From: EX4572-165 sp002254885
GTDB taxonomy: Archaea; Thermoplasmatota; E2; DHVEG-1
Length of the DNA: 64,000 nt
Direction of reading: 5' to 3'
Assembly: GCA_029939595.1 (NCBI GenBank)
Contig: JAOZSQ010000001.1
Coordinates: 1-64,000 of the forward strand
In this document: positions 56,709 to 63,604 of the stretch, piece after piece
Layout of the letters: every line of letters starts with the position of its first letter
Position numbering within the stretch: position 1 is the first letter of the stretch
Notes under the pieces: model-generated
Told to the model about the DNA's origin: nothing
The model's database searches: none
The model's input: the letters and a program-made list of their open reading frames with translations, nothing else
Program-made: the position numbers and the translations under genes

Positions 56709-56908
56709 ATGATTACTCCATGATCACTCCGAAGCATTTCTTCTCTTTGGGTTAATTTCTCTTCTTCTTTTAAAAAATCAATTGATTTCTGTTCTTTTAT
56801 GATTCTACATAAAAGGCAATCTAATATCCCTTTAGATATATTAATTTCCTTACTTAATGACTCTGCAAGGTTAACTATATCCGCATGAGTTAGTATTACT
56901 GATAACAT
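56705..56908 (-). CDS. Hypothetical protein, 67 aa
   Basis: Helical protein with EINISKGILDCLLCRIIKEQ. Its stop overlaps the start of the ATPase gene, so both are probably made together. Confidence 0.65.
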   Translation of the reverse strand: MLSVILTHADIVNLAESLSKEINISKGILDCLLCRIIKEQKSIDFLKEEEKLTQREEMLRSDHGVII

Positions 56909-56920
56909 ATATGTTATGGT

Positions 56921-57157
56921 TTAATGAGAAGTTGAAACTTGTATGTTATGGTTTAATGAGGGAAATAGTTGTGGTAAAAATTGTTTTGGTATAATAAGCA
57001 TTTCATTAGGCCAAACATACTTTCCATCTTCTTTTAAAATCTTCCAAGTATAAAAGAAAAATCGTTCATTGATTATTCTTTAATGTTCCGGCAAACCCAA
57101 TTGGGTTCTTTCATATAATCGTTTGGCTTCTTTATTTGAAGTTATTTCGTTTTTCAT
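56921..57157 (-). pseudogene. Hypothetical gene with one in-frame TAA
   Basis: From ATG at 57157 the frame stops at codon 26 (TAA, 57080-57082) and is then open for 52 more codons (INERFFFYTWKILKEDGKYV; IPKQFLPQLFP). Before the stop it reads ERTQLGLPEH. A single base change explains it, as in 27779-28216. ATAACATACAAGTTT words flank it on both sides. Confidence 0.6.
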
Positions 57158-57199
57158 AATTTGTATGTTATATGATATTGAAATTTTAAAACTTGTATG

Positions 57200-57430
57200 T
57201 TATATATCGGATGCTTCTCTTTGATGTTTGTAATCCTGACTCCATTCTAATACATAGGAAGCCATTTTTCGTTCCCCTAATGACTTAACTTGCCACCCAT
57301 CTTCCCATTTACCATCTTCTTTTACCTTTATGTATTTTCCCAATTTGGCAAATTCTTCTGGTATCCAAGAGGTTTGATGTTTGGTTCCCCTTTGAAGTTG
57401 GCATTGGATCATGGGATAGTCTTTTTTCAT
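57200..57430 (-). CDS. Hypothetical protein, 76 aa
   Basis: Start at 57430 to stay clear of the tRNA-Phe upstream. Contains TSWIPEEFAKLGKYIKVKED and DGWQVKSLGERK, a family that I know from phages ('sWIP..fA..Gk.v.l...dGW.V'). Its mRNA begins in or near the tRNA. Confidence 0.75.
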   Translation of the reverse strand: MKKDYPMIQCQLQRGTKHQTSWIPEEFAKLGKYIKVKEDGKWEDGWQVKSLGERKMASYVLEWSQDYKHQREASDI

Positions 57431-57443
57431 GTAAATAAATTGA

Positions 57444-57519
57444 TGGTGGCGGCTCTCGGTAACGCTCCGAGTTCTTAGGATTTTCAGTCCCACGCAATGA
57501 CTTCACCTGCTCAACCGCC
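57444..57519 (-). tRNA. tRNA-Phe(GAA), odd T loop
   Basis: Minus strand: acceptor GGCGGTT / AGCCGCC, anticodon loop CTGAAAA with GAA, CCA encoded. The T stem CTCGG / CCGAG is fine but the T loop reads AGCGTTA and lacks the normal TTC. Confidence 0.82.
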
Positions 57520-57522
57520 ATT

Positions 57523-57598
57523 TGGTGGAAACATCTGGACTTGAACCAGCATCTCTAGGGCTTCAACCTAGCGCAATCACCCGACCTGCTCTACTTCC
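57523..57598 (-). tRNA. tRNA-Phe(GAA), second copy
   Basis: Minus strand: acceptor GGAAGTA / TGTTTCC, anticodon loop TTGAAGC with GAA, T arm GCTGG TTCAAGT CCAGA, encoded ACCA. Sits 3 nt from the first tRNA-Phe. Confidence 0.85.
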
Positions 57599-57603
57599 AA
57601 TCA

Positions 57604-57885
57604 TTAATACGAATTATAAAACCGAATCGTTTTGACTCCATTCGGTATCTTATCAAGATCAATTTCAAATCCTTCTTGCATTTCATCCGACCATTCTCTA
57701 GGCTCAAAATCAATTACCAAAGGATTCTCAGGATCATTATCAATTCCATCTCCACCAAAGTATTCGTCAACTTCGTCAGGAGGATTAATACCGGCTTCTT
57801 TGCATGTATTAAGAACAGCAAGAAATTTTTGATATGTTGGATCATCTTTAGATCTTAACAATACAACACTTGATGACATTCCCAT
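57604..57885 (-). CDS. Hypothetical protein, 93 aa
   Basis: Start at 57885 (MGMSSSVVLLRSKDDP). Pattern VLLRSKDDPTYQKFLAVLNT, then a Gly/Asp-rich hinge and FEPREWSDEMQEGFEIDLDK, recalled from phage hypotheticals. Soluble. Confidence 0.75.
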   Translation of the reverse strand: MGMSSSVVLLRSKDDPTYQKFLAVLNTCKEAGINPPDEVDEYFGGDGIDNDPENPLVIDFEPREWSDEMQEGFEIDLDKIPNGVKTIRFYNSY

Positions 57886-57886
57886 A

Positions 57887-57979
57887 TTAACTTCCAAGTA
57901 AAAGGACAACAAATAAAAAACCAAGTATATCATTAGCACATTCAACTAACTCTTTAAAATCGTCAGTTTCTTGTTCCAT
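57887..57979 (-). CDS. Small membrane peptide, 30 aa
   Basis: CAGGAG site. Acidic start and one hydrophobic helix (ILGFLFVVLLLG). Two bases separate it from 57604-57885. Confidence 0.5.
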   Translation of the reverse strand: MEQETDDFKELVECANDILGFLFVVLLLGS

Positions 57980-57991
57980 TTTAACTCCTGA

Positions 57992-58744
57992 TTATTGAAT
58001 CCATTTCTTTTGTAATTTAGTAATCAATCCTTCCATTTTCATATCTTCTAAAGTGTTACGCCAAAGATCAACAACTTCAAATGGGGCTTCTGATGAAAAC
58101 GTAAAATAATTTCCTACATTCAAAAATGTGTATATGGGTTTAATATCATTAATTGTAAATCCTGCATCCTTTGCTAAATTACCCATAGTTATATTTGTAC
58201 CTGTAATAACATCAAAACGCCCAATCATAAGCTTTTTGATATTCAAGATATTACTAACAACAGAATCTAAATTTTTAAATCCTTCTTTTTTCAAATATTG
58301 TTCATCAAATGCGTCTCTATATGTGCCTATTCTTTTTAGCTTTTTGGCATCTTCAAGATTGTTAATTTTTATATTTGAATCCTTCCTAACATAGAAACTT
58401 GCCTTCATGATGCATATAGGTCCAACCCATTGAAATATTCTATCTCTTATTTTAGTTCTGCTTACTGAAAACAATACCACATTAGTTTTTTTTGTTGCTG
58501 CGCTGTAAGCTCTTGCCCAAGGCCACATTTTAATTTCTTGTTGCATCTTTAATCGTTTCATGATTTCTTTAACAATTTCAATTCCCAACCCATCCATTTT
58601 TCCATTTTTCATAAACCCAATTGGTGGATAGTCGTTTTCTGTTACAATTTTGAGATTGTCCAATTCTTGTCTCAATTCATCTGCATTTACATTCACAAAT
58701 GCAAATAAAATCATAAAAACAATTAATATGGTTTTTATCTTCAT
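57992..58744 (-). CDS. Periplasmic solute-binding protein, 250 aa
   Basis: Signal peptide (ILIVFMILFAFVNVNA, cleavage near 21), then the SBP_bac_3 layout: LKIVTENDYPPIGFMKNGKM, IEIVKEIMKRL, ARAYSAATKKTNVVLFSVSR and NLEDAKKLKRIGTY. Such proteins bind amino acids or similar ligands for ABC uptake or sensing. No permease or ATPase gene is nearby, so it may act on host signalling or be a host-derived cargo gene. Confidence 0.88.
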   Translation of the reverse strand: MKIKTILIVFMILFAFVNVNADELRQELDNLKIVTENDYPPIGFMKNGKMDGLGIEIVKEIMKRLKMQQEIKMWPWARAYSAATKKTNVVLFSVSRTKIRDRIFQWVGPICIMKASFYVRKDSNIKINNLEDAKKLKRIGTYRDAFDEQYLKKEGFKNLDSVVSNILNIKKLMIGRFDVITGTNITMGNLAKDAGFTINDIKPIYTFLNVGNYFTFSSEAPFEVVDLWRNTLEDMKMEGLITKLQKKWIQ

Positions 58745-58750
58745 GAATTC

Positions 58751-58867
58751 CTATGACGTTAAAGTTACAACTATTAGAATTCCAAACATTAAAAACAACA
58801 GGCTGACCGCCCCGAACACATTTGTTTTACGCAAGAATTCTTTTACTTCTTCTCGTTTTTGTTTCAT
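58751..58867 (-). CDS. Small membrane protein, 38 aa
   Basis: Basic helix, then one membrane segment (VFGAVSLLFLMFGILIVVTL). Ends 6 bp before the solute-binding protein start. Confidence 0.5.
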   Translation of the reverse strand: MKQKREEVKEFLRKTNVFGAVSLLFLMFGILIVVTLTS

Positions 58868-58870
58868 ATT

Positions 58871-59062
58871 TCAACGGCTTGATGTTATCAAAGCAAATAT
58901 TATTAAAATTATAATAACCAGAACAACTGATATCCAAATGGGAGATAACACCCACCACCAGAACCAAGCAATATAATTAGTTAATTTTAATGCAATGAAT
59001 AATATGGTTAACAAACCAATAAATCCAATTCCGCTATTTGATGAATTACTATTATCACTCAT
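58871..59062 (-). CDS. Small membrane protein, 63 aa
   Basis: Start at 59062 (MSDNSNSSNSG), AGGAGAAA site. Two membrane helices around a WFWWWVLSP loop. Function unknown. Confidence 0.6.
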   Translation of the reverse strand: MSDNSNSSNSGIGFIGLLTILFIALKLTNYIAWFWWWVLSPIWISVVLVIIILIIFALITSSR

Positions 59063-59070
59063 TTTTTCTC

Positions 59071-59553
59071 CTATATATGAAAGGTTCCTTCTTGTATTCG
59101 TTTGTCCATTTCTTTCCATAAAGCATCTTGCCTTTCTTTGAATCCAGGTTGTTTCTTTTTTTCTTCAAATTTATCATGGCATTCATTACAAATATTACTC
59201 GCATAACCACTATTAGATCTCACTTTCTGTCCACTTTTGCCACATCTTTCGCATGTATCCATGCTAAGATTTTCTGCCGAAGCAATCAAGTTGCGAACTT
59301 CTTCATCTGCCGTTCTAACATAAAACCTAAGACCACCAAACTTCTCTTTTACTTGTAATACTTTTACTTTAATACCTTTGGACTCTGCTAACCGGTTGAT
59401 TTCTTTACTCAGATTATAGATCAAATCAAACCAACCATCTTCAGTTTGGATGCCAAAGTATAAACAATTTTTAGAACGATCTCCTCTTTGTTCTCTAGTT
59501 CCATAGAGATTTGGGAAGTCGTCAAATATTTTTTTAGTTAGTTCTTTTTCCAT
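59071..59553 (-). CDS. Zinc-finger hypothetical protein, 160 aa
   Basis: QVKEKFGGLRFYVRTADEEV and the CERCGKSG...CNEC zinc ribbon match a family I recall from phages. The N-terminal part has LYFGIQTEDGWFDLIYNL. Function unknown. Confidence 0.8.
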   Translation of the reverse strand: MEKELTKKIFDDFPNLYGTREQRGDRSKNCLYFGIQTEDGWFDLIYNLSKEINRLAESKGIKVKVLQVKEKFGGLRFYVRTADEEVRNLIASAENLSMDTCERCGKSGQKVRSNSGYASNICNECHDKFEEKKKQPGFKERQDALWKEMDKRIQEGTFHI

Positions 59554-59570
59554 TTAAACCTTTATGTTTA

Positions 59571-59803
59571 TGGACCAAGTTAAAGGACTCAAACCTTTAG
59601 TTCTGGCTCCAAAGCTGCTATGCTATGCCAGCGTGTTATCATCTAATCGCCTTCGGTTAAGAATCACTTTATCTTCATGTTTCCAAATGCCTGTCCGAAC
59701 ACTTCCTCCGGCTCAATGTTTTTAACGCCTAGCAGCTTGATACATTTGAATAGAACATAAATTTATTTTCTTATCTTATAACTTTCGTTTACACCAAACT
59801 TGG
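59571..59803 (-). ncRNA. RNA with tRNA-like 3' end, partner strand 220 nt away
   Basis: The 3' end reads T arm (AAAGG TTTGAGT CCTTT), acceptor strand AACTTGG, T, CCA. Its perfect 7-bp partner CCAAGTT occurs at 59797-59803, just after the stop of the gene upstream, with no gene between. The inner 170 nt hold a hairpin (CTGGC / GCCAG) and a short unstarted frame (59664-59762, LLGVKNIEPEEVFGQAFG). This fits a tRNA with a long insertion or a tmRNA-like RNA, but no D arm, resume codon or tag was found. Chance pairing is possible. Confidence 0.45.
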
Positions 59804-59806
59804 ATG

Positions 59807-59890
59807 TTATAACCACGTTGAAATTTTAAAAATAATTCCACATAGAATAAGTAAGATGAGACCTAATGTTGCGAATTTTGAGTAGTTCAT
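59807..59890 (-). CDS. Membrane peptide, 27 aa
   Basis: Single hydrophobic helix (ATLGLILLILCGIIF). One of several very small membrane peptides in the window. Confidence 0.45.
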   Translation of the reverse strand: MNYSKFATLGLILLILCGIIFKISTWL

Positions 59891-59891
59891 A

Positions 59892-60065
59892 TTAAAAATT
59901 ATCTTCTCTTTTTTTGATGTTTTGTCTGAAAGCGGTCATTCTTTTTAATTGCTTGGTTGCCAGATCCCCGCATTTTTCTTTCCAAATTTTCTTACAGTCA
60001 CCAGGAGGAATTCTTTTTATTTCACACTGGTTTAATTCTCTTTGAATACATTGATATAGATTCAT
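59892..60065 (-). CDS. Cys-containing basic protein, 57 aa
   Basis: Four Cys (residues 6, 14, 24, 32) spaced at 8-10 in helical sequence (NLYQCIQRELNQCEIK; CKKIWKEKCG), like a helical-hairpin CX9C-type fold. Function unknown. Confidence 0.55.
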   Translation of the reverse strand: MNLYQCIQRELNQCEIKRIPPGDCKKIWKEKCGDLATKQLKRMTAFRQNIKKREDNF

Positions 60066-60115
60066 AATAACTCCCTATAAAGATTACTACTAATATTTAT
60101 AAGAAGCTAATAAAT

Positions 60116-60433
60116 TTACCTGTCAATATTTTCAATTGCAACACAATCAGCGTTATTGCATTCGGCAACCATTTTGGTTCGTTTACCTTCAAATTTTCCA
60201 GAAGCGGAACATCTTACATAACCATTCATGTCACTGTCTTTGGATGCACAAATTGCCCGAACATCTTCTAAATCCGGTTCCAACACTTCAACATAAGTGA
60301 TCATTGATTGTTCGGCTTGAGCTTTGTCAACGCCTTTATAACCACTAAGAAACCCCAACGCAATACCTCCTATTGTAACTAAAATTCCACAAATAGCCAT
60401 TATTTCTATAATGCTTTTTCCTTCCTGTTTCAT
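60116..60433 (-). CDS. Membrane-anchored protein, 105 aa
   Basis: An N-terminal helix (IIEIMAICGILVTIGGIALG) resembles a signal anchor, followed by an outer domain with four Cys (ICASKDSDMNGYVRCSASG; AECNNADC) that could form disulfides. The type-IV-pilin-like start is noted but lacks a clear processing site. Confidence 0.65.
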   Translation of the reverse strand: MKQEGKSIIEIMAICGILVTIGGIALGFLSGYKGVDKAQAEQSMITYVEVLEPDLEDVRAICASKDSDMNGYVRCSASGKFEGKRTKMVAECNNADCVAIENIDR

Positions 60434-60445
60434 TTTTTCCTTTGT

Positions 60446-60664
60446 TTAAAAAGTTGGTGTACATTTGGGACAAGGACAACTAATATTATGAACACACATT
60501 GAACCATCACTTCTAACACCAGTACCAACGCATTGTGGGCAGGAATCATGCATACAAGGTTGCCAAGGTTCATATTGACGAATAGAAGTAAGATGTTCTT
60601 CTTGTCGGCGTTTTAAATCTTCTTCGTATTGTTTTCTGTTTTGATCTATTATTTGTATTTCCAT
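60446..60664 (-). CDS. Cys-rich zinc-finger protein, 72 aa
   Basis: Start at 60664 (MEIQIIDQNRKQ). A coiled coil, then PWQPCMHDSCPQCVGTG and CVHNISCPCPKC: four CxxC-type knuckles as in DnaJ-like zinc domains. The pattern is conserved in phage hypotheticals. Confidence 0.8.
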   Translation of the reverse strand: MEIQIIDQNRKQYEEDLKRRQEEHLTSIRQYEPWQPCMHDSCPQCVGTGVRSDGSMCVHNISCPCPKCTPTF

Positions 60665-60798
60665 AATACCATATTGAATGGTGAAGGACGCAACCAATAT
60701 TGGGTTTACTAAAAAGGAATTCCCAAATGCCGCTGTTTTGATCTATGCTCACTATGGAGTCTAACAAGACATTCTCTTTATCTCTTCAGCAGTTGAAA

Positions 60799-60825
60799 AA
60801 CCCCTTGTGCTTGTCAAGCAGGGTT
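60799..60825 (-). terminator. Terminator after the second solute-binding gene
   Basis: AACCC / GGGTT outer stem with an inner GCTTG / CAAGC pairing, then TTTTTC on the minus strand. The 200 bp around it hold no gene. Confidence 0.6.
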
Positions 60826-60898
60826 AATCGTGGCTTTGAGTAGAGGAGTTGTCAAGCAAATGGCGATGTTTTTAGTTTGACATGCGCCCTTCACCAAA

Positions 60899-61764
60899 TT
60901 ATTGATACAACATTTTCTTATATATTCCTTGATTCTTTATTGCGTTAATTGTATTCTTATCAAGCCATTTCTCAGAGTAGGTGAATAAAATTGCCATTTT
61001 TTCTTTAATAACTGAATTAATTTTTTCTATTATCTGATGACCAACTTTTGTTTTTGAACATCCAACACTGCCATATATTAATTTACCTTTCAATTCCCTA
61101 AAGGGAATACTATAAGGTTTTATATTAATATTACCCAATTTTATATTGTACATCGTAATAAAAGAAAATTCTATGAGATAATCAAATCGCCCAACAGAAA
61201 GCATCCTTAGTAATCCTTGACTTATATCCGCTCCTGTCCGAAATATAATATTTTTTGATTTTTATGTTTTGTAATAACCAAATCCAAGTTTCTACCATAT
61301 GAGCGGTCCCTTGCAATTCCTAGTTTCAAATTTTGATTTTTTAAAAGATTCTTTAATGAAATATCTCCGTTATCAAGTAATGATATAAATAATTTAGATT
61401 TTTTTCTTGTTGTAAATAGAGACTGTGTAGGAACCACAATATGAGAAATACTGAAATAAGCAAACTTTTTTCTTGCAGAAGTTGCTAACATACCCAATCC
61501 ACACGCACTTTGGCTATTTTTAAGCGTTTTATTGCGCCTAGATGTATTACCAGTTGACATCTTATGTTTGTAACCTTTCATTGATTTAATTAACAATTTT
61601 AAGGTCAAATCATTTATTCCCTGTTTTTTGAACTTTCCTTTTATAATCCACATTGGAGGAAAATCGGTACGAATCCATGTAATTGTTTCTTTACTTATTC
61701 CAAACGGAGTAAATAATATCATCACTCCAATTAAACATATCACAATCTTTGTTATTTTTTTCAT
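60899..61764 (-). pseudogene. Frameshifted periplasmic solute-binding protein
   Basis: Signal peptide (IVICLIGVMILFTPFGIS) and the N-terminal lobe (ITWIRTDFPPMWIIKGKF; SACGLGMLATSARKKFAYFS) end at 61222. One base shift near 61245 continues as TGADISQGLLRMLSVGRFD and the C-terminal lobe to 60899. Adding one base would give about 288 residues, related to 57992-58744. The start at 61764 has an AGGAT site. Confidence 0.75.
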
Positions 61765-61782
61765 ATTAATCCTAGTATTGTT

Positions 61783-61871
61783 TGGTGCAGCGGGGTGGAT
61801 TTGAACCACCGTGTTTACCCTGTGGGACTGGATTTACAGTTCAGCGGAATCAGCCTCTCTCCCACCGCTGC
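61783..61871 (-). tRNA. tRNA-Tyr(GTA), class II
   Basis: Minus strand: acceptor GCAGCGG / CCGCTGC, anticodon loop CTGTAAA with GTA, long variable arm with a CCC / GGG stem, T arm GGTGG TTCAAAT CCACC, encoded CCA. 89 nt. Confidence 0.92.
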
Positions 61872-61881
61872 ATATTCTTAT

Positions 61882-62139
61882 TCATCTTCCATAACCCATC
61901 TGACAACCACCATCATCTTGTAATTCCCTTCTTATTTCATACCGATGGGGTCCAATTGATATTGTCATCAAAATTGGGTATCTATCTTCTCTAATATATC
62001 TTGCTTTTACCACATTAGCCTGTTCCAATAAAGCTTTGGGTTTGATGTGACTCTCTTCACAGTCGTTTGCAAGACTTTCTATTGGATATGCTTCACTACA
62101 TTGTTCACAAATATATGTTGTTTTCGTTTGTGTTTTCAT
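61882..62139 (-). CDS. Zinc-knuckle protein, 85 aa
   Basis: An N-terminal YICEQCSEAYPIESLANDCE (one CxxC and a third Cys) followed by HIKPK resembles a small phage zinc domain. Basic C-terminal part. Function unknown. Confidence 0.7.
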   Translation of the reverse strand: MKTQTKTTYICEQCSEAYPIESLANDCEESHIKPKALLEQANVVKARYIREDRYPILMTISIGPHRYEIRRELQDDGGCQMGYGR

Positions 62140-62152
62140 TATGATCTCGTTT

Positions 62153-62178
62153 GTTTTAAAACAAAATCGTTTTAAAAC
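62153..62178. promoter_or_regulatory. Pair of 10-bp palindromes
   Basis: GTTTTAAAAC occurs at 62153-62162 and 62169-62178, 16 bp apart, upstream of 61882-62139. Such paired palindromes are often operators. Confidence 0.45.
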
Positions 62179-62187
62179 AGATTTGTT

Positions 62188-62406
62188 TTATTCTGTTTCT
62201 TCTATTTCCAAAGTAACTCTATCACAAGAACCTTTAAAAACATCCCAATTGTTATACCATTTTTTGTTTTTTATAAACTTAACAAAAGAATCGGCGCAAC
62301 CTTGATTCTTAAATATAAATGTAATAGCCCTATCATGTAAAACTATTTCTCGTATCTTAAAAGATTTCTCTTTAAATCTTGTAAGTAATATTGGTATTTG
62401 TTTCAT
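62188..62406 (-). CDS. Hypothetical protein, 72 aa
   Basis: Small beta-rich protein; AAGGAT site before the ATG. Its C-terminal third is helical and acidic. Function unknown. Confidence 0.6.
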   Translation of the reverse strand: MKQIPILLTRFKEKSFKIREIVLHDRAITFIFKNQGCADSFVKFIKNKKWYNNWDVFKGSCDRVTLEIEETE

Positions 62407-62499
62407 TTTATCCTTGGTGGTTCATGGAGGTTCTGCCCCTCTCGTCTTAATCTACCGCATTTTATTTAAAGACACTGGATGTACCGGCCAGCTATCGGA

Positions 62500-62622
62500 T
62501 CAATCCCCATAATTCAATAAATCATCAATATCAAGTTCGGTATCACAATCAGGACAATAATAATCGTTATCTTCAACTTCGCTTGTTTCGCCTTCCCATC
62601 CACATTCTGGACACGTTATCAT
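62500..62622 (-). CDS. Small zinc-ribbon protein, 40 aa
   Basis: ITCPECGWEGETSEVEDNDY, then YCPDCDTEL: a minimal zinc ribbon of two CxxC knuckles with an acidic tail. AAGGAAGT site. Confidence 0.75.
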   Translation of the reverse strand: MITCPECGWEGETSEVEDNDYYCPDCDTELDIDDLLNYGD

Positions 62623-62639
62623 AAGACTTCCTTTAATTT

Positions 62640-62717
62640 TGGGGTGAGAGACCGATTACGATCCGGTAATCTTCTGAGTCACAATCAGGTGCTTTATCCA
62701 TTTAAGCTACTCCCACC
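62640..62717 (-). tRNA. tRNA-His(GTG) with encoded G-1
   Basis: Minus strand: acceptor GTGGGAG / CTCTCAC, preceded by an encoded G at -1 that faces C73, as in bacterial tRNA-His. D arm GCTT...AAGC, anticodon loop TTGTGAC with GTG, T stem ACCGG / TCGGT with the odd loop ATCGTAA, CCA encoded. Confidence 0.88.
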
Positions 62718-62725
62718 ATGTAATT

Positions 62726-62790
62726 TGGCCTCTCTGAGACGAGTTGAACGCCCCACACGATGCATCGTGCTCTCTCAAAAGAGCAGGGAG
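62726..62790 (-). tRNA. Degenerate tRNA, anticodon arm collapsed
   Basis: Minus strand: acceptor CTCCCTG / CAGAGAG (one mismatch), T arm GGGCG TTCAACT CGTCT, discriminator G and CCA are intact. The anticodon arm is reduced to a CACGATGCATCGTG palindrome, and positions 8-9 are missing. A tRNA remnant or a tRNA mimic; 65 nt. Confidence 0.6.
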
Positions 62791-62800
62791 GATGTGTTTT

Positions 62801-62919
62801 TGGCTCCCCTGAGACGGCTTGAACGTCTGACACCCTGATTAAATCTTGCAGGTAAACCTGCCTGACACCTATCTGTAATAAGTCTCAGTCAGGTGCTCTA
62901 CCAACTGAGCTACAGGGGA
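62801..62919 (-). tRNA. tRNA with 43-nt insertion in the anticodon loop
   Basis: Minus strand: acceptor TCCCCTG / CAGGGGA, canonical D arm GCTC AGTTGGTA GAGC, T arm AGACG TTCAAGC CGTCT, discriminator G and CCA. Between the anticodon stem strands CCTGA and TCAGG lie 50 nt, not 7. The extra 43 nt hold two short hairpins (GCAGG TTTA CCTGC is one). Depending on the splice point the loop could read Leu(GAG), Ile(GAT), Asn(GTT) or Lys(TTT), so the isotype is open. Confidence 0.75.
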
Positions 62920-62924
62920 GTATT

Positions 62925-63455
62925 TTATGCTATTTTTTTAAGTCGTTTCCAAACTGCTGTTTCGGTAACACCAAATATATTACCAATTTGTCCTAAAGTC
63001 ATTGTTTTTCTTAATTCTAATAAATTGATACTATCCCAATTAACCTTTCCTCTTTTTCTTGCTGCACAAGCTTTAGAACAAGTTTTTGCTAATATATTTT
63101 TTTTATTTGTTTTGCATATGGGACACAATTCAATTCTTTCTTCTTTTTGATAAGTTACATATTTTTCATCAAATCGTTGAATATCATCCGGTACATCTAC
63201 AAATCCGGCACCAACTTCTTTATGACAATTGGAACAAATAAGAACTCCTTTTCTAAGCTCATCAACAATTTTTTTCCATGAAATAGTTTTTCTACTTATT
63301 GTAAATTCTTTTTGGGTTGGGTCTAAATGGTGAAATTCTAATGCGTGATTGCATTTATTATAACCACAAATCCCACATTTACCACCAAAAGAATCAACTA
63401 TTCTTTGTTTGGTTTGATCTCTCCATCTTATTACTCTTTCGCTTCCTTTACTCAT
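62925..63455 (-). CDS. HNH endonuclease, 176 aa
   Basis: CGICGYNKCNHALEFHHLDP (about 25-45) and VLICSNCHKEVG (about 73) form an HNH zinc core with the catalytic HH. The C-terminal part has a second zinc knuckle pair (CPICKTNK, CSKACAARKRG) and an HTH (LGQIGNIFGVTETAVWKRLK) for DNA recognition. Typical of free-standing phage homing nucleases. It stands between tRNA genes. Confidence 0.88.
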   Translation of the reverse strand: MSKGSERVIRWRDQTKQRIVDSFGGKCGICGYNKCNHALEFHHLDPTQKEFTISRKTISWKKIVDELRKGVLICSNCHKEVGAGFVDVPDDIQRFDEKYVTYQKEERIELCPICKTNKKNILAKTCSKACAARKRGKVNWDSINLLELRKTMTLGQIGNIFGVTETAVWKRLKKIA

Positions 63456-63510
63456 TTTACCTCTATATTAAAATTAACATTTTATGTTAACCTTATTTAT
63501 AAAGGTAAAG

Positions 63511-63584
63511 CTCCGCTACCAAGACTTGAACTCGGACCTAATGTTTAACAGACATTTATGCTTACCAAATTACACCATAGCGGA
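63511..63584 (-). tRNA. tRNA-Asn(GTT)
   Basis: Minus strand: acceptor TCCGCTA / TAGCGGA, anticodon arm AATGT CTGTTAA ACATT, T arm CCGAG TTCAAGT CTTGG, discriminator G. CCA is not encoded. Confidence 0.92.
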
Positions 63585-63604
63585 ATGTAATTTTCAAAGA
63601 ACAT

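Noticed and set aside
27779..57157. Global recoding of TAA as sense
   Set aside because: Many intact genes, such as rtcB, end with TAA at the expected place, so only local readthrough is worth considering.
59571..59803. Clear tmRNA or group I intron call
   Set aside because: Only the 3' tRNA-like end and one distant stem are visible; no tag sequence, resume codon or intron core was found, so I list it only as a candidate RNA.
60812..60855. Two TTGACA words upstream of 60446-60664
   Set aside because: No -10 box at an 18-bp spacing; one of them is part of the terminator stem.
62405..62499. tRNA in the gap after 62188-62406
   Set aside because: A T-arm-like hairpin exists (GAGG / CCTC), but no acceptor partner and no anticodon arm could be found; left unannotated.
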